A stretch of DNA of 50,744 bases. Source: a virus. Positions 8,570 through 16,844 of this stretch are shown here, in pieces. The notes under the pieces were generated by a model. The model was not told the origin of the DNA and did not search any database. It worked only from the letters and a program-made list of their open reading frames with translations. The stretch's first letter is position 1; the number at the start of each line of letters is the position of its first letter. A program made the translations under genes and the position numbers. The stretch spans positions 1-50,744 of the IMG/VR virus record IMGVR_UViG_3300005432_000002; one strand, given 5' to 3'.

Positions 8570-9083
8570 ACATCTCCAATAGTTCTTTTATTGATTGTGT
8601 AAAGGACATCTGAAAACTATACCTATCATGATTTGTTTCATTAAATGCATTATGTAATGTGTCCGTGGTTGCTAATAAAGATTTTTTTGAATAAAGATGC
8701 GTGTGTGCTACGTTTTTATTCTCGTCGTAAAATTCTAACCTAGTTTCCTGGGGCATGTCGTCTGGAGCCAACAAGGTAAGCAAAACACAATTTCTGTGCT
8801 TTGTATGGTGAGCGTCTATGTGTGGTGCCATATCTGTATTTGGCTTCAACCTTATGAAATTCATTGTTGCTGGAGCACACATAAGTTTTGTAATAATCTC
8901 TTTGGCTTCTAACATTTCCTTTGATACAGTCAATTGATCGTCATAGGTACTGCATACCTCATAGTTTGTTTTTTGTTTGCTCAGTATAGATTTGTGATAT
9001 TTGAAAGTATTTGCTTTAGCCTGTTGCAAAAGTTTTGCCCTAAGGTTAGCGTCAAACTCAAAGTCTAATTCATGGCAATACAT
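8553..9083 (-). CDS. 2OG/Fe(II) oxygenase (Asp/Asn-hydroxylase or prolyl-4-hydroxylase type)
   Basis: 176 residues forming one double-stranded beta-helix unit. The triad is H88-I-D90 and H144 (TLHNAF), and R154 follows ten residues later for 2OG binding; NCVLLTLLAP between them is the usual core strand. The size is that of minimal phage oxygenases. TTGGAGATATAAA precedes the ATG. Overlaps with both neighbours (19 and 17 bases) place it in the coupled island. The likely substrate class (peptide side chain or small molecule) cannot be decided. Confidence 0.75.
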   Translation of the reverse strand: MYCHELDFEFDANLRAKLLQQAKANTFKYHKSILSKQKTNYEVCSTYDDQLTVSKEMLEAKEIITKLMCAPATMNFIRLKPNTDMAPHIDAHHTKHRNCVLLTLLAPDDMPQETRLEFYDENKNVAHTHLYSKKSLLATTDTLHNAFNETNHDRYSFQMSFTQSIKELLEMYDSRT

Positions 9084-9547
9084 TTTATATCTCCAAAAGG
9101 TACGTCATGAATGCCCATATGAAAAACAATTCTTTCTTTTGTTGGTGCTTTGACACCATGGGCAACTTTTGTATTAATTACAGTCATATTGTTGTACAGC
9201 ACTTCTGTGCCATCGGCAAAATATAGTTCTCCTGTCATTTCTGTCATTGGTATTACAACAGAACATTTGCTCAACACATCTGTGTGTAACGGAAGTTCTC
9301 CCCCGGGCAATACACGAAAGAAATTACAACGCCATTCTTGAGGGCGTATACCAAGGTAATTCCATATTTTTTTAATTTCTCTTAACAAAGGCCTATCAAA
9401 ACTTTTTATTTCTTGTACGAAAAATTTGTTGTTTTCCCAACTCATATATTCTTTATACAAATCGTTACTGTCTTCCCATTGATTGTTCATATAACTTTTG
9501 AGCAACAACTCGTTCACAGGATAATTTGTTTCTATGTAATTAAGCAT
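9065..9547 (-). CDS. 2OG/Fe(II) oxygenase (small, Asp/Asn-hydroxylase-like)
   Basis: 160 residues. H88-T-D90 (LPLHTDVL), distal H130 (VAHGV) and R139 make a complete metal and 2OG site; the strand SVVIPMTEMTGELYF between them fits the family core. The ATG at 9547 is chosen because CAGGAGGATCTTG precedes it and it overlaps the previous stop by 8 bases (ATGCTTAA), like the junction at 7665. A TTG one codon earlier is less likely. Short and single-domain, it may act with the neighbouring oxygenases. Confidence 0.75.
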   Translation of the reverse strand: MLNYIETNYPVNELLLKSYMNNQWEDSNDLYKEYMSWENNKFFVQEIKSFDRPLLREIKKIWNYLGIRPQEWRCNFFRVLPGGELPLHTDVLSKCSVVIPMTEMTGELYFADGTEVLYNNMTVINTKVAHGVKAPTKERIVFHMGIHDVPFGDIKCIAMN

Positions 9548-10364
9548 CAAGATCCTCCTGTCCTAAGAAAGATATTATAATGTGTGCTCTCGTTGTTTTG
9601 CCTTTGTTCCATGCACTATGTTTCAAACCTTGGTTAAGAAACCAACATTCTCCAGGGGCCATTGTTTGTTCGTGTTTTACACCATTTTTATCTATGACAT
9701 GGAAGCCGCACCCTTCATTTGTTGTCAGTGGTATGTGATATCTCACACTGTAATCTGTATTGTAGTCTATGTGATCACCAATATATGCACCTGGATCCAT
9801 CACAGCAATTCTGGCCCTTGTGTGCTCGGCTTTGAAACTGTTCAGCACTTCTTCTATGTATGTGCCCTTTACCCAATCTTTGACTTTGTTATAATGTCTT
9901 TCATCCAATCTTTTTTTTGGAATTTTTTTGTCATAGACTCTGTCTTCCATTTCAGGATTGTATTCAGTGAGTGCTATTTGCTTGTATGGAGATCCATTTA
10001 CTTCAAACTTGCCTTCTTTATCTTTTACTATGTAATTCTCATACGGTTTGACATAATTCCTATAATCCCAGGCCATACGTTTGTTTCCTAGTGCTTTCGT
10101 AATCTGACTGTCGTTTTTGTATAATTCGGATTCGGCCACATCGTTGTTCACTAAAAATTCGTAGGCATCTTCTATGCTTGTAAATTTTAATCCAAATGCT
10201 TTTTGCAATTTTGATGTCTTTCCTCCAACAAGGTCGCCATACCCTTCCTTTACTTTTAGATCATCTTCCTGTACAGGCATTTTCCTCACTATCTCATTAA
10301 TGCGTTCCACATCAAATGTGTAGGGTAATTTCTTGAATGCAGGTAATTGATCTCTCTTTAACAT
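9540..10364 (-). CDS. 2OG/Fe(II) oxygenase, aspartyl/asparaginyl beta-hydroxylase-like
   Basis: 274 residues. A C-terminal oxygenase domain holds H198-I-D200 (GDHIDYNTDYSVRYHIPL), H249 (LKHSAWN) and R259, with GECWFLNQG between them; this is close to the aspartyl/asparaginyl beta-hydroxylase pattern. The N-terminal ~150 residues are charged and unidentified and may position the substrate. The ATG at 10364 overlaps the previous stop by 7 bases (ATGTTAA); ATG 10376 and GTG 10394 upstream are possible. Family members hydroxylate Asp or Asn in proteins, so a virion or host protein substrate is possible. Confidence 0.75.
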   Translation of the reverse strand: MLKRDQLPAFKKLPYTFDVERINEIVRKMPVQEDDLKVKEGYGDLVGGKTSKLQKAFGLKFTSIEDAYEFLVNNDVAESELYKNDSQITKALGNKRMAWDYRNYVKPYENYIVKDKEGKFEVNGSPYKQIALTEYNPEMEDRVYDKKIPKKRLDERHYNKVKDWVKGTYIEEVLNSFKAEHTRARIAVMDPGAYIGDHIDYNTDYSVRYHIPLTTNEGCGFHVIDKNGVKHEQTMAPGECWFLNQGLKHSAWNKGKTTRAHIIISFLGQEDLDA

Positions 10365-10891
10365 AATTCTGTACATGCCTTGTATTGCCAACACTCGTCG
10401 AATTTAGGATCGCACACAGCCACCTTGTCTTCCAGCATTTGCCATTTTGTCCCTGTCTTCTCGCCAATGTTCTCTATAAGTTTTTTCAGATGCCTGGGAG
10501 ATCTGCATCTGCTTATAAACGCTTTTTTGTAACCTAATTCTTTTGCCATCTCTAATTGTTGCCGTACCATCTCGCACACATGATCGTCACCTATTACTTT
10601 GGACGTCCTACGCATGTCGGCAGATTCGTAGTATCGATTCAGTATTCTTACTTCGCCTTTGTCGAAATATTCTTCTCTGTGTATAATGCTTGAGAATCCA
10701 ACTATCTCATCTTTGCGTTCGTAGATACTTATTGCCTCTAGATTCAACCAGTCTATATCTTTGTAGTTGTCGGCCAATCTATCTGATTCGTTAAACTTGT
10801 ATTCTTTCAGTTTCCTTAAAACGTCTGTCCTTTCGTGCGGAAGAAACGTAGTGGACTGAGCAGGTTTATGGCTGTCTAAAGGTTTCAACAT
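10358..10891 (-). CDS. GNAT-like acetyltransferase (tentative)
   Basis: 177 residues. The pattern of strand KDEIVGFSSIIHRE, strand GEVRILNRYYES and helix EMVRQQLEMAKELGYKKAFISRC resembles a GNAT fold (central strands, acetyl-CoA-binding helix, then a strand). The canonical Q/RxxGxG/A loop is not clear, so catalysis is unproven. The start at MLKPLDSH is chosen for the AAGGAG 10 bases upstream; a longer frame starts in the previous gene. It overlaps the previous gene by 26 bases. Alternative: a structural fold relative without activity. Confidence 0.45.
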   Translation of the reverse strand: MLKPLDSHKPAQSTTFLPHERTDVLRKLKEYKFNESDRLADNYKDIDWLNLEAISIYERKDEIVGFSSIIHREEYFDKGEVRILNRYYESADMRRTSKVIGDDHVCEMVRQQLEMAKELGYKKAFISRCRSPRHLKKLIENIGEKTGTKWQMLEDKVAVCDPKFDECWQYKACTELC

Positions 10892-11456
10892 GATTCCAAA
10901 ACTCCTTTTTCTTTTTGCCATGCACCAATAGATGCACTCTCTCTTCATCAGAATTGTTCTCGACATAATGTTCGTAGTGTATGTTCAACACCAATGGCAT
11001 TCCGGGCACATAGTCTACTTGTTTGTTATTCAACACAAACTTGTTGCCTTTTGGATAACTCAAACAGATGTTCAAAGGTTCCAACCAATTGCGTTCAGGC
11101 ACATCTATGTGTTTTGTTATATAACCTTTAGGTTTAATCACAAGAAATCTTACATCGTCTATTCTTGCATATGGCAAACTCTTAACCCATTCTATTGTAC
11201 GAGGACACCTGTCTCCGATGTCTGTGATTTCGGGCCTCTTTTTTCTTCTATCGTATTCCCAGTGACTGTTCGTTTTGTCTGAATCAAAGCCATAGAGTGT
11301 GACCGCACACCAATCTTTGTGTCCATCTTCTGGCCTGTGTACCACCAACCTATCTTTGATCAACTCGTATTCTGTCAGAATCTGTTTCACAGGAACGTCA
11401 AAGTTCATGTGTACGTACTCTACACTGCTATCTCTAGTAAACTCTTGAGTATTCAT
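10866..11456 (-). CDS. 2OG/Fe(II) oxygenase-like protein
   Basis: 196 residues with H116-I-D118 (ITKHIDVPERNW), probable distal H163 (NIHYEHYVEN) and R173. The spacing is right for a minimal double-stranded beta-helix oxygenase. The strand EPLNICLSYPKG lies between the halves. AAGG is 6 bases before the chosen ATG; the longer frame starting at 11480 has no ATG support from an SD. It overlaps the desaturase gene by 23 bases. Substrate unknown. Confidence 0.7.
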   Translation of the reverse strand: MNTQEFTRDSSVEYVHMNFDVPVKQILTEYELIKDRLVVHRPEDGHKDWCAVTLYGFDSDKTNSHWEYDRRKKRPEITDIGDRCPRTIEWVKSLPYARIDDVRFLVIKPKGYITKHIDVPERNWLEPLNICLSYPKGNKFVLNNKQVDYVPGMPLVLNIHYEHYVENNSDEERVHLLVHGKKKKEFWNHVETFRQP

Positions 11457-12000
11457 GATGATCCTTGTGGTTGCCTTCAAATGGTGCTACCAAATTTATT
11501 AGAAATCTGTTTGCAGGACCTTTTGCATCGTGTCCGTAGAAATTCAATATGCCAAATCCCACATAGGAGAGTATAAACAACATTGCATTTACGATCACAG
11601 CGTTCCAGCCAAAAAATATTGGCGTCACCATCCAATGCGTGAAAATTAAGTGCTTTCCGTATTTGTGGAAGAACATCACTCTTGGATTTTTTATCAAGTC
11701 TATCATGTATTTCCGCGGTATGTTCTTGACCTTCCATAAACTGAAAAGTATCACATACCAAGGATGGTTTTTTGGACTGTGTGGGTCCTTGTCTGTGTCT
11801 GCATAAGCGTGGTGTATTCTATGAACACCTGCCCAGGTCAATGCACTCCTACCACCGCATAACAATCCAAAATACAGAAGTACGATTTCTGCCAATGGAC
11901 TGGCTTTGTAATCACCGTGTGAGAAGTATCTGTGGTATCCGTAGGTTATTCCTAGTGCCGCCACTACCCAATAAGTCATATATCCGTACAATAGTATCAT
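11434..12000 (-). CDS. Fatty-acid (acyl) desaturase, short form
   Basis: 188 residues, a membrane di-iron desaturase of the delta-9 type. All histidine boxes are present: H23RYFSH28, H60RIHH64 and H178KDHH182, plus NFYGH before the last box. Hydrophobic segments near residues 1-20, 38-50, 118-150 and 158-175 would cross the membrane. It ends six residues after the third box and starts just before the first, so it is much shorter than usual bacterial relatives (about 250-380). The ATG has no SD; TATAAATA lies 6 bases upstream. Desaturases occur in other marine T4-like phages. Inferred role: altering host membrane lipids or an acyl group on a surface glycan. Confidence 0.85.
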   Translation of the reverse strand: MILLYGYMTYWVVAALGITYGYHRYFSHGDYKASPLAEIVLLYFGLLCGGRSALTWAGVHRIHHAYADTDKDPHSPKNHPWYVILFSLWKVKNIPRKYMIDLIKNPRVMFFHKYGKHLIFTHWMVTPIFFGWNAVIVNAMLFILSYVGFGILNFYGHDAKGPANRFLINLVAPFEGNHKDHHEYSRVY

Positions 12001-12698
12001 TTGAAATATTTATAGTCCTCCCAGTCATGCGGTTTATTTGCATGATTTGTAAAATGCACAAATTTAATATCTGGATGGAATTCGCCTCCAAGATATATGT
12101 AATCGTTTCCGGTTAGTTTTCTGTATTTCATTGTTGTTGCAGTTTGCCATTTGGCCATGTCGCGTCCGCCTATAACGACCTCGTCACTGCACCAACGTGT
12201 GACCCAACTTTTAGGAGTAAGTTTCAGTTCCAGTCTTTCTTTCACAGAATCTTCTACAAAATACTGTTCTCCGTTGATCGGTCCTTTGGTCACTCCGTTA
12301 TCTATGTAGTGCCTTTGCCATTTAAGATGATCTTTCATAAACTTGTCGTATATGTATTTGCAGTCTTTGGGATAATACTTGAAGAATCCGCCATTCAAGT
12401 TGTAGCCTTCCCTTAATGTGTCCCTCCACCATCCTGGTATTGACACGAATTCGCCTTTCTTTACAGGAAATTCAAAAAGTTCTTTGTAGTCATTTATAAG
12501 CAACACATCGATATCCATAACCACTACCGGCTCATCAATGTCCATGTTCATCACAGACATCTTGTTCCATTGCATCAATATATCTTTTTGTATTGGTTCA
12601 TGTATCCAGTGAAAATCGTATTCTGGTAGTTTGTCCTGTAGATATTGCTCATACTCTGGACCATACCTATCTCCTATCCTGACTGCAAATATTTTCAT
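11997..12698 (-). CDS. GT-A-like glycosyltransferase-related protein with DxD
   Basis: 233 residues. KIFAVRIGDRYGPEYEQYL, then PVVVMDIDVLLIND with D62-I-D64, is the N-terminal half of a GT-A fold. NLNGGFFKYYP and DWEDYKYF resemble acceptor-side motifs in glycosyltransferase-like phage proteins, and the layout is similar to the protein at 16807-17397. It overlaps the upstream oxygenase by 4 bases (ATGA) and the desaturase by 4 bases. Sugar donor and target are unknown. Confidence 0.6.
   Translation of the reverse strand: MKIFAVRIGDRYGPEYEQYLQDKLPEYDFHWIHEPIQKDILMQWNKMSVMNMDIDEPVVVMDIDVLLINDYKELFEFPVKKGEFVSIPGWWRDTLREGYNLNGGFFKYYPKDCKYIYDKFMKDHLKWQRHYIDNGVTKGPINGEQYFVEDSVKERLELKLTPKSWVTRWCSDEVVIGGRDMAKWQTATTMKYRKLTGNDYIYLGGEFHPDIKFVHFTNHANKPHDWEDYKYFK
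12007..12014 (-). promoter_or_regulatory. TATAAATA box 6 bases before the desaturase ATG
   Basis: A perfect TATAAATA on the minus strand, within the last codons of the upstream glycosyltransferase-like gene (Tyr-Lys-Tyr). Six bases separate it from the ATG at 12000 and no SD is present. It may be a late promoter giving a leaderless desaturase transcript, or a chance product of coding sequence. Confidence 0.35.
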
Positions 12699-13150
12699 AC
12701 CTTGTATCTAATCTCCTTCGCCACAGTATCGAAATCCTTGTCTTCCACAGAAAATCTTAAGATAATTCTTTCTTCGTTTGATTTCTTCACGCTGTGTACT
12801 CGTTGCACGTCGATAAGTGCCTGTGTGTATTGATGATCTTGTCCGTCAATTGTTATCGGTGATGCGTTATCTGACAAAACAAAACACACTGCACATTTGG
12901 CTGTGTTTGTGTCAACGTGTGGCTCTACATAGAAATCCTCACCAATAAAGTACCATCTGGTCTTGCCTTTTATGTTCAAATCTTTCATTATTTTCTTTAT
13001 TCTAGCATTTTCATAATATGATATCAACCATTTACCGGCCTCCTGTGTCTTTGGACCTCCGTGCAGTTCCGCGGTCTCTCTGGCCTTTTCTGCATCGATC
13101 AAGAGAGCATTCCGATTGATAGGGTAATCCAACTTAACTATACTGGGCAT
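12695..13150 (-). CDS. 2OG/Fe(II) oxygenase, minimal single-domain
   Basis: 151 residues with H78-V-D80 (VEPHVDTNTAKC), H119 (RVHSV) and R128 (EERIILRF). The core strand CAVCFVLS fits the family. AAAGGAGTATT stands before the ATG. It overlaps the upstream radical SAM gene by 17 bases and the next gene by 4. Complete active site, so probably catalytic. A partnership with the radical SAM enzyme is inferred only from gene order. Confidence 0.75.
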   Translation of the reverse strand: MPSIVKLDYPINRNALLIDAEKARETAELHGGPKTQEAGKWLISYYENARIKKIMKDLNIKGKTRWYFIGEDFYVEPHVDTNTAKCAVCFVLSDNASPITIDGQDHQYTQALIDVQRVHSVKKSNEERIILRFSVEDKDFDTVAKEIRYKV

Positions 13151-14345
13151 AATACTCCTTTATCTCTAGCAGTTCAGGTACAAGCGACTCTATTTTGAAT
13201 CCCCTTTTCTGGTTCAAGAAGTCAACCCATTGGAAAACACGATCTTTATTTTTTAAAAAATAAGTTTTATCTTCTAATGTTTCATGAGAGATCCAGGACC
13301 ACAAGGACTCCTTTCTGTCTACTTTTGGGTTATTCGCACACCATATAGATTCTGCATGTTTCTTGTTGAAACGGTCTAACATGTGTTGTGGGATCATTGC
13401 CGGACTAACATACAGGGGTGTAGTTGCTGTCAATATGTTGATACGGCCAACACTTTTCATTTGTGTGAAATATTTTATCGCGTCTTCTATATTAAAAAAA
13501 TTATAAATCGAAAGAGTGATAATAATATCCAATTTCCTGTTAGTTGTGCTATGATATTTGTTAATTTTTGCCACGACATCATCAAACTCCGTGCTTCGTA
13601 TCCAATTGTACTGCTTTCCTATACCGTCTATGCTTACCCCCAGATGCAATTTTTTGATATCTTTTATCAGATCAAGGATTTGGTCACTCATCATGGACAA
13701 ATTTGTAATTAAATTTATTTGACATTCTAACTTTTCTTTTTTGATTTTTTCAAGCAACTTCAAGTTTCTTTTGTCCGCAAAAGGTTCTCCACCTTTCAAC
13801 ATAAGTTGTTCAACAGTTGGTACTATTTGTAAAATTTTATCATAGTCTTCGTCGGTCATGCTGTAATTGTTTTTTGCAAACCTAGTACCTTCTTCTCGGA
13901 ATCCTAGTCCTTGTTCGACTGCTTCTTTGTCGATGGCCATCCATTTACTGCTGAACTTTGATCCACAAGTCACACACGAGGCATTACAGGCGTTGCTTGG
14001 CGTGAACTCTAGGTACTTGACATCATACTTGTCGTTTCTGAAGTTGTCATCGCTCCATGGTAGCCGTTCCCCCATGAAATCTACTAGGGCCGGCTTTCCT
14101 TTTTCTCGATTTCTTTCACAATTATAACAAGGTGAGGGCCATTTTCCTTTTTTGAATTCATCTCTGATCAATCCCTGAGATTCACCATTAATAAAATCTG
14201 TTAGACTTTTTTCTTTAGAGATGTGTCCTAGGCTTACGTGTGGTGCTCCACAGCATGTCACCATGTTTCCGTCGGGATTGATTGTTACCCCGGAAAACGG
14301 AAACTTACAGATTGTTGGCTTCCTTTTGTTGTATTCTATTTCCAA
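13134..14345 (-). CDS. Radical SAM protein with N-terminal SPASM-like domain
   Basis: 403 residues. The radical SAM core has C120-X3-C124-X2-C127 and GGEP at 185-188. Unusually, the auxiliary-cluster cysteines precede the core: C13, C31-C32, C73 and C76. SPASM or twitch regions are normally C-terminal. The start is a TTG: the frame is closed by TAA just upstream and AAGGAG lies 8 bases before the TTG. It overlaps the upstream paralogue's stop by 10 bases. SPASM proteins often act on peptides or aminoglycoside-like molecules, so peptide or sugar modification is possible but unproven. Confidence 0.85.
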   Translation of the reverse strand: MEIEYNKRKPTICKFPFSGVTINPDGNMVTCCGAPHVSLGHISKEKSLTDFINGESQGLIRDEFKKGKWPSPCYNCERNREKGKPALVDFMGERLPWSDDNFRNDKYDVKYLEFTPSNACNASCVTCGSKFSSKWMAIDKEAVEQGLGFREEGTRFAKNNYSMTDEDYDKILQIVPTVEQLMLKGGEPFADKRNLKLLEKIKKEKLECQINLITNLSMMSDQILDLIKDIKKLHLGVSIDGIGKQYNWIRSTEFDDVVAKINKYHSTTNRKLDIIITLSIYNFFNIEDAIKYFTQMKSVGRINILTATTPLYVSPAMIPQHMLDRFNKKHAESIWCANNPKVDRKESLWSWISHETLEDKTYFLKNKDRVFQWVDFLNQKRGFKIESLVPELLEIKEYYAQYS

Positions 14346-15493
14346 TTCACCGTCTCCTTATGCCATAATTTTTTCCAGTTAATTTTGCGATTTCTACTTA
14401 ATATTTCTAAGTAATCATTGATGCGTGTTTTAGTCTCCTTTTTAGCATGTAACTTTAGTTCAGCAAAAAAATTCTTGTCCGAGTCCTTAAAATTTTTATA
14501 CATTTGTATGATTTTATTTTTTGCACTCTGGTTGAGGTTCCTTACCGACAGTACATTCCAGTCAGGATTGTCTTTTTCTGAGGTCTCCATGACGTACGAA
14601 AATGTGGACATTTCAAGATTAAAATTTTTTTTGTAATAATCTTTTATTTTTTCTAATTCAAATACATTTAACAGTTGTACTGTCAATGTTAACTTCATAA
14701 TATATCTGTGATATTGCATTAGATTGTTTTCAAACTGGTCCACGTCTATAGGGTGCCTAATGAATCCTAGTTTATCACCATAATGATCACACGAGACCAG
14801 TAATTGCACATTCTTATATCTCTCCACTAGATCTTCTAAACAATATTTGTTCCATTTTAAATTAGTCAAATTTGTTTCTATTTCGATAGATATTTCTTCT
14901 GCATGTTGTCGTGGCATGTCTTCTAAAAAAAACTTCCAAAATTTTGGAATAGCAAAAGGTTCGCCGCCAGTGACAGATATTGTTCCTATGTGTCGTGCAT
15001 TTTTTATTAAATCTTTTTTAAAAAGTTCAAAGTTGCTGTATGAGACTCCCGGAAATGTTCCCCAGGTGTCTGTTGTGTATCCAACTTGTTTTAATTCTTT
15101 TTGCCTTGTTGTGGAATTGTACGGTATACACATAATACATGATAGATTGCAATGGTTACCAAAGTTCCTTATACGTAAGTTAATTTTTTCTACTTTGCTT
15201 GGTTGTCTTTCTTCTATAAGTTTTGTTCTCACAGAATGTCCAACTTTTTGTTCCTGTTGATAGCAGATCTCACACGAATCTATCCTCTCACCTGCCAACA
15301 TTTTTTCTCTTATTTTATTCATTCCCGCTGATAAGAAAAACTCTATAGGACCTACGTTTTTCCAGTTTGCCTTATCGCCAAAAAATTTTTTGGATTTGTA
15401 ATGATCTGCCCAGCAACATAGATCGTATATGCCAGTGTTGTTGCTGTACACTGTGTCAAAAGGCAATGGACAGTAAGAGTCTTTTACTTCCAT
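14336..15493 (-). CDS. Radical SAM protein with N-terminal SPASM-like domain (paralogue)
   Basis: 385 residues. The core has C115-X3-C119-X2-C122 (HCNLSCIMC) and TGGEP near 175-179. N-terminal cysteines are C8, C26-C27, C74 and C77, with the same C-x17-CC spacing as the neighbour at 13134. The start at MEVKDSYC is chosen because GAGGAA precedes it and it overlaps the nitroreductase stop by 10 bases; the longer frame lies wholly in that gene. Order nitroreductase, this enzyme, second radical SAM, oxygenase suggests a redox pathway. Substrate unknown. Confidence 0.85.
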   Translation of the reverse strand: MEVKDSYCPLPFDTVYSNNTGIYDLCCWADHYKSKKFFGDKANWKNVGPIEFFLSAGMNKIREKMLAGERIDSCEICYQQEQKVGHSVRTKLIEERQPSKVEKINLRIRNFGNHCNLSCIMCIPYNSTTRQKELKQVGYTTDTWGTFPGVSYSNFELFKKDLIKNARHIGTISVTGGEPFAIPKFWKFFLEDMPRQHAEEISIEIETNLTNLKWNKYCLEDLVERYKNVQLLVSCDHYGDKLGFIRHPIDVDQFENNLMQYHRYIMKLTLTVQLLNVFELEKIKDYYKKNFNLEMSTFSYVMETSEKDNPDWNVLSVRNLNQSAKNKIIQMYKNFKDSDKNFFAELKLHAKKETKTRINDYLEILSRNRKINWKKLWHKETVNWK

Positions 15494-16203
15494 GTCACAA
15501 TTTCCTCTATATCCGGTTTCAACGGATTTTTGTAATAAGGCATCTCCCCATCTTTGTACCCTATCCCCAAGAGAAACGCAACATTTTTCCATCCTTTTCT
15601 TAACGGTGCAAGTATATTTGTGAACTGTGTTTCAGAATAATAGTAGCATTTACAGAAACTAGCATGTAGTCCTTGTTCTGCCGCCAATAAAGTAGTGCCG
15701 TGTCCATGCATAGACGCCGCAATGATCCAGTCGTCATTGTCCTTGTAATCTATCAAAAGCCTTTTGTAATTTTTTTCCATTTGCTTTTTTGTTGGAAAGC
15801 CTGGAACCTGATAGTAAACCAATAGATATGGTGCAGTTACCTGTTCATTGAATGCGAAACCCTGTTGCTTTGCGGACCTTTGCCTGTTCTCGTAAGATGG
15901 ATCTTCACGCATTGTTTCCCTTTGACTCTTCCATTTGTTGTATATGTCTTTTTGCTTTTCAAGAGGATAATTTACAAATTCTCTTTTTTGATATCCTGTC
16001 ACTGTCTGTAAAGCAACAGTTTCTTTTTCATCTTTGTGTTCAGGACCATACACATCGATGTTGTAGGCCCACATGTTGTTTTTGTGCGGCACTAGATGAT
16101 GTGCATCTTCTAAAATTTTATCTATTTTTTCACGTCCAGGATCATCTGCTTTGAAGTGATGTATGTTCTCCCTGAACTTCATAAGTTTTTTTAATTCTGT
16201 CAT
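15484..16203 (-). CDS. Nitroreductase-like flavoprotein
   Basis: 239 residues. The N-terminus (LMKFRENIHHFKADDPGREKIDKILEDAHHLVPHKNN, read here as several short motifs) follows the nitroreductase pattern of an Arg-rich FMN-phosphate site, then a helix, then a small-residue stretch. The middle has a long charged insertion, and DWIIAASMHGHGTTLLAAEQGL matches the helix that packs on the flavin. C-terminal GWKNVAFLLGIGYK fits the family's end strand. Usual length is about 200-230. It is coupled by overlap to the downstream radical SAM gene and to the methyltransferase upstream (ATGA). The oxidised or reduced substrate is unknown. Confidence 0.65.
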   Translation of the reverse strand: MTELKKLMKFRENIHHFKADDPGREKIDKILEDAHHLVPHKNNMWAYNIDVYGPEHKDEKETVALQTVTGYQKREFVNYPLEKQKDIYNKWKSQRETMREDPSYENRQRSAKQQGFAFNEQVTAPYLLVYYQVPGFPTKKQMEKNYKRLLIDYKDNDDWIIAASMHGHGTTLLAAEQGLHASFCKCYYYSETQFTNILAPLRKGWKNVAFLLGIGYKDGEMPYYKNPLKPDIEEIVTWK

Positions 16204-16844
16204 TTTTTTGTTCCTATGATCATAAATCTTTTATACTTGCCCATGTCCTTTTCGAACGATCTAATGTTATTTAATAGTGGATCATACTGTTGCACGAACA
16301 CCTCGAGGTTTTCAACACAATTGACATGTTGTGGAACTTCGACATAATCGTTACTTTGCAAAACAAACAATGTATTCTGAGGTGCATTTGAAATTGTATC
16401 TGTGATAATGCTCTGTTCCATGTGTTCACAACTTGTATTGATCACTATACTGAAACTTTTTTCTGATATATTTAGGTCCTTGATGTCTTTCTCAACAAAC
16501 TCAACACTTGGAAACAACATCCTGCCCACCTGTCCGGCGTATGGATCAAAATCATATGAATAGATATTCCTAATGGGTTTTAAAGAAAAATGATCTGACA
16601 CTATCTTGGCCATCAAACCATACCAACCTCCTAGGATTGCAATGTCTATGCTGTCTTTTGTTTTCATTTTGAAGTGATAAGGGTATTGATTCAAGCAATC
16701 GATCAACCAAGTCTTACAATCAAACTGATTTTGATTGAAACAGTCCAAGACGTCTATAAGTCTGCCTGGAAATTTATTGGCTATCTTCTTGATATTTTTA
16801 TAGATATCAATTATTTGCTGGTTGTACTTGTTCATACTTGCCAT
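16200..16844 (-). CDS. Class I SAM-dependent methyltransferase-like protein
   Basis: 214 residues. Motif I is IAILGGWYG (around G72), followed by IYSYDFDPYA, where the acidic residue after the second strand would bind the ribose of SAM, and by VEKDIKDL and FSIVINTSCEHM as motifs II and III. The start at MASMNKY is uncertain: no SD is visible, and an ATG at 16835 or the frame's upstream start could be used. It overlaps the glycosyltransferase-like gene by 38 bases. Small-molecule or glycan O-methylation is a reasonable guess. Confidence 0.6.
   Translation of the reverse strand: MASMNKYNQQIIDIYKNIKKIANKFPGRLIDVLDCFNQNQFDCKTWLIDCLNQYPYHFKMKTKDSIDIAILGGWYGLMAKIVSDHFSLKPIRNIYSYDFDPYAGQVGRMLFPSVEFVEKDIKDLNISEKSFSIVINTSCEHMEQSIITDTISNAPQNTLFVLQSNDYVEVPQHVNCVENLEVFVQQYDPLLNNIRSFEKDMGKYKRFMIIGTKK

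Noticed and set aside
9582-10091. Plus-strand open frame rich in Phe, Tyr and Cys that looks membrane-like
   Set aside because: It is the antisense of the 2OG oxygenase with a complete active site; hydrophobic content arises from complementing Lys/Glu codons.
16796-16812. Possible -10-like box (TATAAAAA) inside the methyltransferase gene
   Set aside because: Not NATAAATA, lies inside coding sequence and no gene starts at a suitable distance.
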